In this document: positions 1 through 8,707 of the stretch, piece after piece
Layout of the letters: each line of letters starts with the position of its first letter
How positions within the stretch are numbered: position 1 is the first letter of the stretch
Assembly (NCBI GenBank): GCA_001799285.1
Contig: MGTD01000047.1
Location: 1-64,000 of the forward strand
From: Deltaproteobacteria bacterium RIFOXYD12_FULL_56_24
GTDB taxonomy: Bacteria > Desulfobacterota > Desulfobulbia > Desulfobulbales > Desulfurivibrionaceae
Direction: 5' to 3'
DNA length: 64,000 bases
Notes under the pieces: generated by a model
Told to the model about the DNA's origin: nothing
What the model saw: the letters and a program-made list of their open reading frames with translations, nothing else
Databases searched by the model: none
Translations under genes and position numbers: made by a program

Positions 1-150
1 ATAACCTGCAATTCATAGTGATATAAATTGTCAATTTTATCAATAAAAATCAAACCGTTATGCGTTTTTCATGGCCGACTATTTAGCCACGTGTCAATCA
101 TCGGCAGCAGTGCCGATAAGCCCACGAAAGGACACGAAAACAAAAAAACC

Positions 151-256
151 GTAACTGTTCAGCAGTGCCGTAGCTGCTAGGAAGAGGCCTGCGAAGTGTG
201 CTGGTGCACACGAGCAGGCCGATGACAACGCAGATGCGGTGCTGCTGGACAGTTAC
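151..256 (+). repeat. Dispersed ~110-bp imperfect palindromic element, copy 1
   Basis: GTAACTGTTCAGCAG...CTGCTGGACAGTTAC arms; core matches copies at 41837 and 54403. Confidence 0.85.
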
Positions 257-257
257 G

Positions 258-2753
258 TCAGTCTACGGGGATTCCCCAGATATCCCGGGCATATTCCCGG
301 ATGGTCCGGTCGCTGGAAAATTTGCCCATCCGGGCCACATTGAGAATGGACTTGCGGATCCAGTTCGGCTGGTCAAGATACAGTTCACCCACTTCTTTCT
401 GGCAGCGGAGATAATCCTCCAGATCAAGCAGGAGCAGATAGGGGTCGTTCAGGTTGAGCAGCCCCTCGACAATGGAGGCAAACAAGTTGGTGTCACCCCT
501 GCTGAAATAGCCGTTACGGATGCTGTCCAGGGTACGTTTCACCTCCTGGTTGTCGCGATACACGTCAAAGGCGTTGCGCTGCGGATTCCGCTTGGCTGCC
601 TCTACCTCTTCCGTGGTCATGCCGAAGATGAACATATTCTCAGGCCCGACCTCCTCGCGGATCTCGATATTGGCGCCGTCAAGCGTGCCGATGGTAAGAG
701 CTCCATTTAGGGAAAATTTCATATTGCCGGTGCCGGAAGCCTCGGTGCCCGCTGTGGAGATCTGCTCGGAAAGATCGGAGGCCGGAAAAATCTTTTCCGC
801 TACCGACACCCCGTAGTTGGGAATAAACGCCACCTTGAGCCGGTCTCCCACTCGCGAATCCTGGTTAACCACCTCGGCCACCGAAGTAATCAGCTTGATA
901 ATCAGCTTTGCCTTGAAATAAGAGGGGGCGGCCTTGCCCCCGAAAATAATGGTCCTGGGCGGAGAAGCGGTGTCCTCCCCGTTGGCGATCCGGTGATACA
1001 GGGTGATGACATGCAGAACGTTAAGCAACTGCCGCTTGTACTCGTGAATCCGCTTCACCTGAACATCAAACATGGTGTCCGGGTTAACCACCACCCCGCA
1101 CTCCTGCTTGATGAAGGCGGCCAGACGCCTTTTGTTCTCCGTTTTCACCTTGGCCCATTCCTGCTGGAACCCCGGCTGGTCGGCATAAGATTCAAGGTTG
1201 CGCAGATAGTCGAGATTAGTGACCCATTCCCCACCGATGGTGTTGGTGATCAGCGCAGCCAGGCCGGGGTTGCATTTGAGCAGCCAGCGCCGCTGGGTAA
1301 TGCCGTTGGTTTTGCAATTGAAGCGGCCGGGGTAAAACTCGTGAAAATCCTTGAAAAGCCTGGTTTTCAGCAGATGAGTATGAAGCTCGGCCACCCCGTT
1401 TACCGAATGGCTGCCAACGATGGCCAGATAAGCCATGCGCACCCTTTGCACCGCCCCTTCCTCAATGATGGACATGGAGCGCAGCAGATCGTTGCGGCCC
1501 GGATAGCGTGCCGCAACCTCTTCAAGAAAGCGGCGGTTGATCTCGTAGATGATCTCAAGATGCCTCGGCAGCACCTTGCCCAGCATCTCCACGGACCAGC
1601 TTTCCAGCGCCTCCGGCATCAAGGTATGATTGGTGTAGCCAAAGGTGCCCACGCAGATCTGCCAGGCCTTATCCCAGGAAACCGCTTCCTCATCCATCAG
1701 GAGGCGCATGAACTCCGGGATGGCGATGGAGGGATGGGTATCGTTGAGCTGGACTGCAATCTCATCGGCGAATGAATCGAAATCATTGTGTTTTTTCTTG
1801 TGCCGCCTAAGGATGTCCTGAAAAGTGGCGGCCACAAAAAAATACTGCTGCTTGAGACGCAGTTCCTGGCCCTGCCGGATATCGTCCGAGGGATAGAGAA
1901 CCTTGGAAATTGTTTCCGACTGCACCTTCTCCTGCACGGCCGAGATGTAATCGCCCCGGTTAAACGAGCCAAGATCAAGATCACGGGACGCCTTGGCTGT
2001 CCAGAGGCGCATATTGATAACATTGTCATTATTAAAGCCGGGCACCAGAACATCACAGGCCATAGCCATGATCTCTTCCGTATCGACCCACTCGGTAACA
2101 AACTCGCCCCGGTTGTTTTTGTACCGCTGCACCCGCCCGTAATACCTCACCGGATAGAGATTCTGGGGCCGTTCATACTCCCAGGGGGTGCCGTAACGCA
2201 GCCAGTTGTCCGGATATTCCACCTGGAAGCCGTTAACGAGGTGCTGATAAAAAAGGCCGTATTCATAGCGGATGCCATACCCGTATGCCGGGATGCCCAA
2301 GGTTGCCAGGGAATCCATAAAACAGGCGGCCAGGCGGCCAAGGCCACCGTTGCCTAGAGCGGCGTCTTCCTCTTCCTCCCTGAGCTCTTCAAGGTCGTAG
2401 CCCATCTCCTGCATAACCCCGGCCATCTCATCATAAAAGCCGAGATTGATAAGGCTGTTGCCCAATGACCGTCCGATGAGAAACTCCAAAGACAGATAGT
2501 AGACCCGTTTCTTACCCTTTGCGTAATAACCCTTTTGCGTGGAAATCCAGCGCTCGACCAGAAAATCACGGATGGTGTAGGCTAGAGCCTTGTAAGCATC
2601 CCTGCTCCCGGCCCGCTGGGGATCACGGCCGAGAAAACTCAGGATGTGATGATCGATCGTATTCAGAAAATCCTTTTTGGTGAGCGATTTAAAGATGGCA
2701 CAGTATGGCCCTTGCGGGTTCTTGTCGTTCATGGTTACGCGTTCTGCCTCCAT
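258..2753 (-). CDS. glgP: Glycogen/starch phosphorylase (GT35)
   Basis: 831 aa ORF with phosphorylase motifs (EDAALGNGGLGRLAACFMDSLATL; VQVKRIHEYKRQLLN; EASGTGNMKFSLNGALTIGTLDGANIEI). Confidence 0.97.
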   Translation of the reverse strand: MEAERVTMNDKNPQGPYCAIFKSLTKKDFLNTIDHHILSFLGRDPQRAGSRDAYKALAYTIRDFLVERWISTQKGYYAKGKKRVYYLSLEFLIGRSLGNSLINLGFYDEMAGVMQEMGYDLEELREEEEDAALGNGGLGRLAACFMDSLATLGIPAYGYGIRYEYGLFYQHLVNGFQVEYPDNWLRYGTPWEYERPQNLYPVRYYGRVQRYKNNRGEFVTEWVDTEEIMAMACDVLVPGFNNDNVINMRLWTAKASRDLDLGSFNRGDYISAVQEKVQSETISKVLYPSDDIRQGQELRLKQQYFFVAATFQDILRRHKKKHNDFDSFADEIAVQLNDTHPSIAIPEFMRLLMDEEAVSWDKAWQICVGTFGYTNHTLMPEALESWSVEMLGKVLPRHLEIIYEINRRFLEEVAARYPGRNDLLRSMSIIEEGAVQRVRMAYLAIVGSHSVNGVAELHTHLLKTRLFKDFHEFYPGRFNCKTNGITQRRWLLKCNPGLAALITNTIGGEWVTNLDYLRNLESYADQPGFQQEWAKVKTENKRRLAAFIKQECGVVVNPDTMFDVQVKRIHEYKRQLLNVLHVITLYHRIANGEDTASPPRTIIFGGKAAPSYFKAKLIIKLITSVAEVVNQDSRVGDRLKVAFIPNYGVSVAEKIFPASDLSEQISTAGTEASGTGNMKFSLNGALTIGTLDGANIEIREEVGPENMFIFGMTTEEVEAAKRNPQRNAFDVYRDNQEVKRTLDSIRNGYFSRGDTNLFASIVEGLLNLNDPYLLLLDLEDYLRCQKEVGELYLDQPNWIRKSILNVARMGKFSSDRTIREYARDIWGIPVD

Positions 2754-2840
2754 GAGAGATTGGTCTGGTTAAAAAACGCACATCCCTGTTACAAATTCCG
2801 CCCCGTGCAAAGGACAACAAGGCTAAAGAAACAGGCAAAA

Positions 2841-4322
2841 TCATTCTACTGATACCCCGGATTCTGAGGTTAGGCCAGAAATAATCATCTTAACCCAGGT
2901 CAGGGCCTGTTCCCGGTCCTTTACCAGCCCCTCCACTTGCGCCGTCTCCAGACCGTCGAGAATCTCCTTGAAGAGCGGGCCGGGGACAAGGCCAAAAAGA
3001 CCGATAAGGTCATGTCCCGTAACCAGCGGCGGGCTTGACAATACCGGCTGGATATACTCCGCATACACCCCTTGCACCTCACGAAAAAGCGCAGCCAGGC
3101 TTACCTCCATCTCTGCCGGCTTTCCCACCCCCTGACCGGCAAGGCTGTCCGCCATGGCCAGCAGAAAAAGCCCGGCCAGATCATCGCCAACCGCCTTGAC
3201 CAGACGCAGACAGGCCTTGCGGCTTATCCCGGTGCGCAACCGGGCGTTGCTGAGATGAAAGGGCCACATATGCAGGGCAATGAGCCGAGCCACCCGATTG
3301 CGGTTATCCTTTGGCCAGTGCAGCCTTTCGGCGATGGTTTCAAAAATCACGGCTCCGGCCTGGTCGTGGTTATAAAAGGTTATCTTTTCTTCAATCAGCC
3401 GATGCGTCTCCGGTTTGCCCAGATCATGGAACAAGGCGGCCCATTTCAACAAAACCCCATTTTTCCCTTGGCCCGCCTCGCAAAACAGGTCGCCCTGCCC
3501 CGGGAAATACGCCTCCGTCTCCAACAGGATCTTCTCCAGACAACGCAAGGCCTCCAGGCTGTGCTCAAACACATCAAGGTGATGGCTGGCAGGCTGCGCC
3601 AGCCCGCAACCGGCAGCAAGCTCCGGGAAAACCACCCAGAGGAGACCGTTTTTCGCCATGCGGCTGATCGTCTGCCAGGCCCGGTCAGAACCGATGATCA
3701 AGCCGAGTTCATAGGCCACCCGCTCCATGGCCGGATCAGCCAGCAGATTAGCATGAACAGCAATGGCCGCTTCGGTCTCTGGTTCGATGCTAAAACCCAG
3801 GATAGCCGCAAAGCGATAGGCCCGCAGCAGCCTTAAGGGGTCGGCCAGCAGATTGGCCACGACCGGAACCCGGATACGTTTGTCGGCAAGGTCGGCCGCG
3901 CCGCCAAGGGGATCGATAACCGTGCGCGAGGCAAGGGTGCCGGTTTCAGGGGCAAGGGAAACGGCCATGGCATTGATGGTGAAATCCCGCTGGCCAAGGT
4001 CGTCTTCGATGGTAGTGGTATGATTTCTGAAACCGGAAAAATCAAGGGTCAAACCCTGCCAGACAACCCTGGCCACGTCTTCCCCCTCATCGAGGAGGAC
4101 AAAGGTGCCGCCCAACAGGGTGCCGACCTCGCGGGCGCAAGCCACGGCTCCGATCGGCACGGTAAAATCAAGATCCCTGGCCGCCACCCCCAGCAACCAG
4201 TCCCGCACCGGGCCGCCCGCCACATACAAAGGTCGGCCGCTGCGATGCGCAACCTGGCCCAGAGCCAGGCGCAGCTCCGCGGGGTAGGTTTGCAGCCAAT
4301 CCTGGGTTAAGAGTGTTGCCAT
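2841..4322 (-). CDS. CCA tRNA nucleotidyltransferase / poly(A) polymerase family with HD domain
   Basis: YVAGGPVRDWLLG, RDFTINAMAVSL, DPLRLLRAYRFAA and LFHDLGKPETH motifs. Confidence 0.9.
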   Translation of the reverse strand: MATLLTQDWLQTYPAELRLALGQVAHRSGRPLYVAGGPVRDWLLGVAARDLDFTVPIGAVACAREVGTLLGGTFVLLDEGEDVARVVWQGLTLDFSGFRNHTTTIEDDLGQRDFTINAMAVSLAPETGTLASRTVIDPLGGAADLADKRIRVPVVANLLADPLRLLRAYRFAAILGFSIEPETEAAIAVHANLLADPAMERVAYELGLIIGSDRAWQTISRMAKNGLLWVVFPELAAGCGLAQPASHHLDVFEHSLEALRCLEKILLETEAYFPGQGDLFCEAGQGKNGVLLKWAALFHDLGKPETHRLIEEKITFYNHDQAGAVIFETIAERLHWPKDNRNRVARLIALHMWPFHLSNARLRTGISRKACLRLVKAVGDDLAGLFLLAMADSLAGQGVGKPAEMEVSLAALFREVQGVYAEYIQPVLSSPPLVTGHDLIGLFGLVPGPLFKEILDGLETAQVEGLVKDREQALTWVKMIISGLTSESGVSVE

Positions 4323-4330
4323 GAGGCCCC

Positions 4331-5223
4331 TTACAAATGCCCGACGATTTCCGCCAGGGTGGTTTCCAGCCGGCAGCAGACATCGTGGATATGAATGCTC
4401 TCCAGGCTTAATGACTCGATCACCACCAGGGTTGCCGGCGGCAAAATCCCGCCGAATTTCTCCCCTGCCCGCCGGGCCACCTCCCGCACTGCGTCCTCGG
4501 CAAACTGCGGCAGAGTGTGCGAGGTGTAGACCAGTTGCGCTTCATCGCCCCTTTTCAGCAGATCCTGGGTCACGTGCAGGACCTCTTCCAGACAGGCCAA
4601 CAACTCGCCAATACTAGGAGAAAGCCCTGCCGACTGCAAGGAGAGGGTGGTCTTCGAGCGCTGCGAATGGGTGGGCAGAGGGCAGTCCTCAGCCACCTTG
4701 CGAAACAGAGCCTGGTTGTAGGCCTGGGTGCAGGGACAAGCGGTGATATGGGCCACGCCGACCCCGAGCATGGCCGTGCTTTCCAGCTTCTCCCCCTGCC
4801 CGGTCAGCTTCAGATCAAGACTGAGGTCAAGGGAATCAACCGACCGCCTGCCGCTGACCATGGCCGTGCTGATAAGCGGCAGCTGTCCGCTAAGCCGCAC
4901 CCTGCCGCAGCTCGCACCCTGCCGCGCCATCATCTCTCGACCAAGTTGCAGCCCGTACGCACGCAGATCGGCAAAATCATGATCATACAGCTCGGCGATC
5001 ACCTCTTCCATCCGGGACATATGGATGCCCCGGACCTCTGCGGCAAGATTGACCTCCAGCCTGGCCGCAAAAGGAATCAAACCCTCGGGCAGCCGGACCC
5101 AGACGGTTTTCCCGCAGATGCCGACCTCCGGCAGAGGCAGGGCAAAGGCGGGGGGCTGCCGGGGAATGTCAATCCCTTCCGCCAGCACCCTGGCATGATC
5201 CTCGCGGGATATGGCTGGTTTCA
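4331..5223 (-). CDS. folE2: GTP cyclohydrolase FolE2 (type IB)
   Basis: RGIHMSRMEEVI, VAHITACPCTQAYNQ and LPQFAEDAVREVAR motifs. The ORF track extends to 5365, but 5236-5344 is a palindromic repeat, so the start is probably TTG near 5223. Confidence 0.85.
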
Positions 5224-5235
5224 AATAAGCTCCTC

Positions 5236-5344
5236 GTAAGCGATCACAGGGCACGACATCTGCTTTGTTATCGGCCTGTTCGCATAGCATATGTATAACT
5301 CTCAGGCCTCTGTCGCGCATCTGCCGCACTCTGTAATCGCTTAC
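5236..5344. repeat. Dispersed palindromic element, copy 2 (diverged)
   Basis: GTAAGCGATCACAGG...CTGTAATCGCTTAC arms; CATCTGCTTTGTTATCGGCCTGTTC core. Confidence 0.65.
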
Positions 5345-5389
5345 AGTTGGGATACGGCGCTGCACTTGGTCGCCTACCCTGTGATTAAG

Positions 5390-6241
5390 TTACAGCCCCT
5401 CCTGTTTCAAGGCAATATACCACTGTTGGATGGTCTGCCAATCCCCTTGCCGCCTGGTCCAGTCGGCCAGCGCCTGAAAACGGCGGGTTTCCTCGCACGC
5501 AGCCCCGGCCTCCGCCAGAGCAAGGGAGACCGAGGTCAGCAGGGTCTCCAGCCGCTCGGCAAAGGCGCCGTTGCACAGGCTGCCGGAGTGGAGCTGGCGA
5601 AGGGTGATGGGCTCTTTTCCGCAAAAGCCGAAGGGAAACCATTGGGCAAGGCGGATAAAAAAAGACCAGTCCTCGCCCAGCTCCCCCGTGCCGAAACCAC
5701 CCACGGTAGCAAAGGCCTCTCTCGTAACGGCCATGGCCGAGGGAAGCAGAAAACACCAGCAGGCCAGCCCGGCGAGGCATTGCCCTTCCAGGGCCATGTC
5801 CGGCTCCGGGATAAAAAACTCCCCTCCCCCGACCCGATCGCAATTCTTCGTTACCCCATAGGCCACCGAATAGCCCCGGGCCAGAGTCCGCATCAGGCTT
5901 GCAACATGGCCCTCCAGCCAGAGATCGTCGGAATCAAGAAACATGACCACCTCGCCGCGAGCCGCAGCAACCCCGGCATTTCTCGCCAATCCTGGGCCAA
6001 GGCCGGAGCGATGCAGGAGCCGCACCTCGGGAAAACGCGCGGCCACGAGGGCAGCGGAGTGGTCCGTCGAGCCATCATCCACGACGATGATCTCACTTAC
6101 CGGAGTATCCTGCGCGACCACGCTGGCAATGGCCCGGCAAGTCATCTCCGGCCGGTCTTTCGTGGGGATTACACAACTGATTCGCATGGTCCGTGGCGGC
6201 TCCGTTTTTACTGCCTTTCTGCCCAGCCTCCAGCATAACAC
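5390..6241 (-). CDS. Family 2 glycosyltransferase
   Basis: ISCVIPTKDRPEMTCRAIASV, IIVVDDGSTDHSAA, FLDSDDLWLEGH. Confidence 0.88.
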   Translation of the reverse strand: MLCWRLGRKAVKTEPPRTMRISCVIPTKDRPEMTCRAIASVVAQDTPVSEIIVVDDGSTDHSAALVAARFPEVRLLHRSGLGPGLARNAGVAAARGEVVMFLDSDDLWLEGHVASLMRTLARGYSVAYGVTKNCDRVGGGEFFIPEPDMALEGQCLAGLACWCFLLPSAMAVTREAFATVGGFGTGELGEDWSFFIRLAQWFPFGFCGKEPITLRQLHSGSLCNGAFAERLETLLTSVSLALAEAGAACEETRRFQALADWTRRQGDWQTIQQWYIALKQEGL

Positions 6242-6300
6242 ATAAAAATGGGCTACTCCAAGAGGGATGACGCAAGAGTTGCAAAATGGAGCGCCGCAGG

Positions 6301-6991
6301 CTAGCGGACCCGGCTGCTGCCGCGGATGGTGGCGCAGGCCTTGCCATAGAGGGAGGCAAGCCAGTCCTCTTCATGCATGCGCCCCGAGGAGGCATGACCG
6401 CAGGTCGGGCAGGGGTGCATGGCCGCCAGCCGCCGCAGGATGCGCTGGGTGCTGGCGATGAAGGTGGCATGGCTCCAGGTGAGGGGGGAGACCGAAAGCG
6501 GCTCGCCGGTTTCCGGGTGCACCTGCTAGGCCAGCACCCCTGAGGGCAGGGCATGATCCGCCACCCATTCCAGCAGAGCCAGGGGCTCGGCCATCTCCTC
6601 GTCGTTTTTTGCCCGGCTGGCCAGGTAATCAGCCAGCCACAGGGTACAGAGAAACCAGGGGTTGCCCGAATAACCGCGGTTCTCCCGATGGTAGCCATCC
6701 CCTTCGTAGCGGGCCATGCCGCCCACCTCGGTGTTGAGCCATAATTTTTGCCGCAGCGCCGCCATGGTCGCCTCGACGCGCGGATCCTCCGGGGCATAGA
6801 GACCGAAGGCGAACAAGCCCCAGAGGCTGCTGTCGCAAGTCGCGTCCACCAGCAGACTGCCGTCCGCCTCGCGGGAGAGCATGCGACAGAAGCGGCCTAG
6901 CTCTTCTTGCCACAGATGTTTGCTCGCCGCATCGCGGATCTCGGCGGCAGCCCTTTGGTATTCCCCAGACTTCTCTTCCTCGCCGAAAACG
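6301..6991 (-). pseudogene. C-terminal fragment of a GH15 glucoamylase-like protein, with an in-frame TAG and a truncated 5' end
   Basis: Same-frame peptides ...WGLFAFGLYAPEDPRVEATM...GGMARYEGDGYHRENRGYSGNPWFLCTLWLADYLA...ALPSGVLA*QVHPETGEPLSVSPLTWSHATFI... TAG at 6526-6528. The 5' end abuts a CRISPR repeat fragment at 6992. Confidence 0.85.
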
Positions 6992-7122
6992 CAATTCGGT
7001 CTTCCGCAAAAATTGCCCTAACGGCACATGGGCCACGATGTCGTAATCCCTTCTGAGGTCAGGTCAATTCGGTCTTTGGGCCGCACACAAGAGCGAGCGG
7101 CAGCTGCACAGGTCGTAATCCC
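6992..7122 (-). CRISPR. Detached CRISPR relic: truncated repeat (6992-7001), 38-nt spacer, full repeat (7040-7074), 37-nt spacer, truncated repeat (7112-7122)
   Basis: CAATTCGGTC (repeat 3' end), an exact full 35-nt repeat, and GTCGTAATCCC (repeat 5' 11 nt), spaced as in the main array. Confidence 0.9.
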
Positions 7123-7385
7123 AGTAGGCAAAAATACGTGACATAAGTCCAATCCCGCCCGAAAATTATGTACGTAATAGGGCTTTCATCCGAAACTAAT
7201 TTACCCTACTTTCGTACACATGGAACATGCATGTCCGAAGCCGAACCTTTTCGGGCAGGGTTAAGTGCGGCCATATAAGGTAGATCTTCCGTAATCGAAA
7301 TGGCGGTTGGTGACATGAGTGTTGGTTCTACCCCTATAAGTTGAGATCGCTCCTCCCCATAGCTGTATCGTGCATCAAATACGGA

Positions 7386-7814
7386 TCAGCAATTATGCGT
7401 TTTCCCGTACCGATAGGCTGCCACTACCGCGCCACCGGCAGCGACCACAGCGCCGCCAACGGCAACCGGAATTGCCCACGCAGGCGCAGTGCCTATCCCA
7501 AAAAGAGCAAGCGCTGGTCCAGCCCACCCGCCAATAGCCGCACCCGCAGTGGCAAATGGCACGGTAGCTGCCATGCCGAAACCTCCGGTAACCAGACCAA
7601 AACCCGACCCAACCACGCCGCCGGTCAATCCGCCTATTGCCGCGCCGGCTGCGCTGATGGCCGCAGTTGATGAAGTTCCCGCCGCAATGGTGCCGGCAAT
7701 CGCCGCCGTGCTTCCGCCAACCACCGATGCGCCAAGGGCAACATTTTTGATGCTTCCCTTCTTGCCTGATTTCCGCTGATGATCAATTGACACAAGCGCT
7801 TTTGACATGTTCAT
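7386..7814 (-). CDS. Small glycine/alanine-rich hydrophobic (glycine-zipper-like) membrane protein of unknown function
   Basis: 142 aa ORF with long hydrophobic Gly/Ala stretches (GASVVGGSTAAIAGTIAAG...AAIGGLTGGVVGSGFG) and a C-terminal HNC. Confidence 0.7.
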   Translation of the reverse strand: MNMSKALVSIDHQRKSGKKGSIKNVALGASVVGGSTAAIAGTIAAGTSSTAAISAAGAAIGGLTGGVVGSGFGLVTGGFGMAATVPFATAGAAIGGWAGPALALFGIGTAPAWAIPVAVGGAVVAAGGAVVAAYRYGKTHNC

Positions 7815-8137
7815 CTCCGTCTCCTTCTTTTGTAAATGGCTGGTTGATAAAGTGGTTCTGCGTCTTGCCTGCCGATTGCTCCTGCCTTTATCAACGGAAG
7901 GCTTTCATAGCGTGGAAGGTCAGCACAAAGGCCGCGATGACCGCGACAAAAGCAACGCATTTCATTATCAGAGAAAAGATCACGATAAAAAGGATGCAGT
8001 TCGATATAGTTCTCTGTGCTCGTCGGCTAATCATTTTGTTCCCCTTCCCAGTCTATCCCCTTAGGTGTCCGCCCCCTGACTCTCTGCACAAGCAAACAAA
8101 TTGACTTGCCATATACCCAGCGGGAAAAATCAGAACA

Positions 8138-8635
8138 TCAATTGCAATGTTGCACAGGTATTTTTTTCTTCGCAAGGCGCTTGATTATTTTCTCGATAAT
8201 TCTCGCCTCAGTTTCAGTAAAGCGTGCTTCTTCTCCAGCAGGGGTGGTATTTATTTTTCTTCTAAGCATAAGCAAGCGGTAGCCTCCATAGCTGCAACCA
8301 AGGGCGGCGCCACCTACTGCGATTGGAATCCATACGGGCGTGGAAGAAATGATGCCTGCCGACATTAACACCCCTGTAATTCCTGATGCACCTATCGTGG
8401 TTCCGAATATTCCGGCGCTACCTATAATACTTGCTGCGGCTCCAGACAGGCACAACGCGCCCGCTCCAAGCACCGTTGATGCGGTTGCTATCAAGCCACT
8501 AATGGCCACCGTGCTGAGATATGTCCCGGCAATATACCCAGCGGCACTTGTAACGATCATACCTCCAGCAGCATGAGGCACCAGGGTTCCTCCGGCTGCG
8601 ATGGCAGCAATTACCGGAATCAATGGGAGTGGCAT
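8138..8635 (-). CDS. Second glycine-rich hydrophobic membrane protein of unknown function
   Basis: 165 aa ORF of similar composition (MPLPLIPVIAAIAAGGTLVPHAAGGMIV...SAGIISSTPVWIPIAVGGAALGCSYGG), a basic C-terminal tail and C-terminal HCN. Confidence 0.7.
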   Translation of the reverse strand: MPLPLIPVIAAIAAGGTLVPHAAGGMIVTSAAGYIAGTYLSTVAISGLIATASTVLGAGALCLSGAAASIIGSAGIFGTTIGASGITGVLMSAGIISSTPVWIPIAVGGAALGCSYGGYRLLMLRRKINTTPAGEEARFTETEARIIEKIIKRLAKKKIPVQHCN

Positions 8636-8707
8636 TCTTTAATCCTCCGAGATTTGATTTTGCATCCTTTCAAATAGTTAACTGGCTTCGGTTTGTTGAT
8701 CAGTACA

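Noticed and set aside
993-1775. Long antisense ORFs opposite glgP, the CCA-adding enzyme, manC, ilvB and others
   Set aside because: GC-rich antisense frames to confident genes with no recognisable motifs.
7489-7779. Pro/Ala-rich ORF on the + strand opposite the glycine-rich protein
   Set aside because: Antisense mirror of the Gly/Ala codons; low-complexity artefact.
7123-8707. Insertion between CRISPR parts as a classical IS element
   Set aside because: No transposase ORF and no terminal inverted repeats recognised; only an 11-bp flanking duplication of the repeat start.
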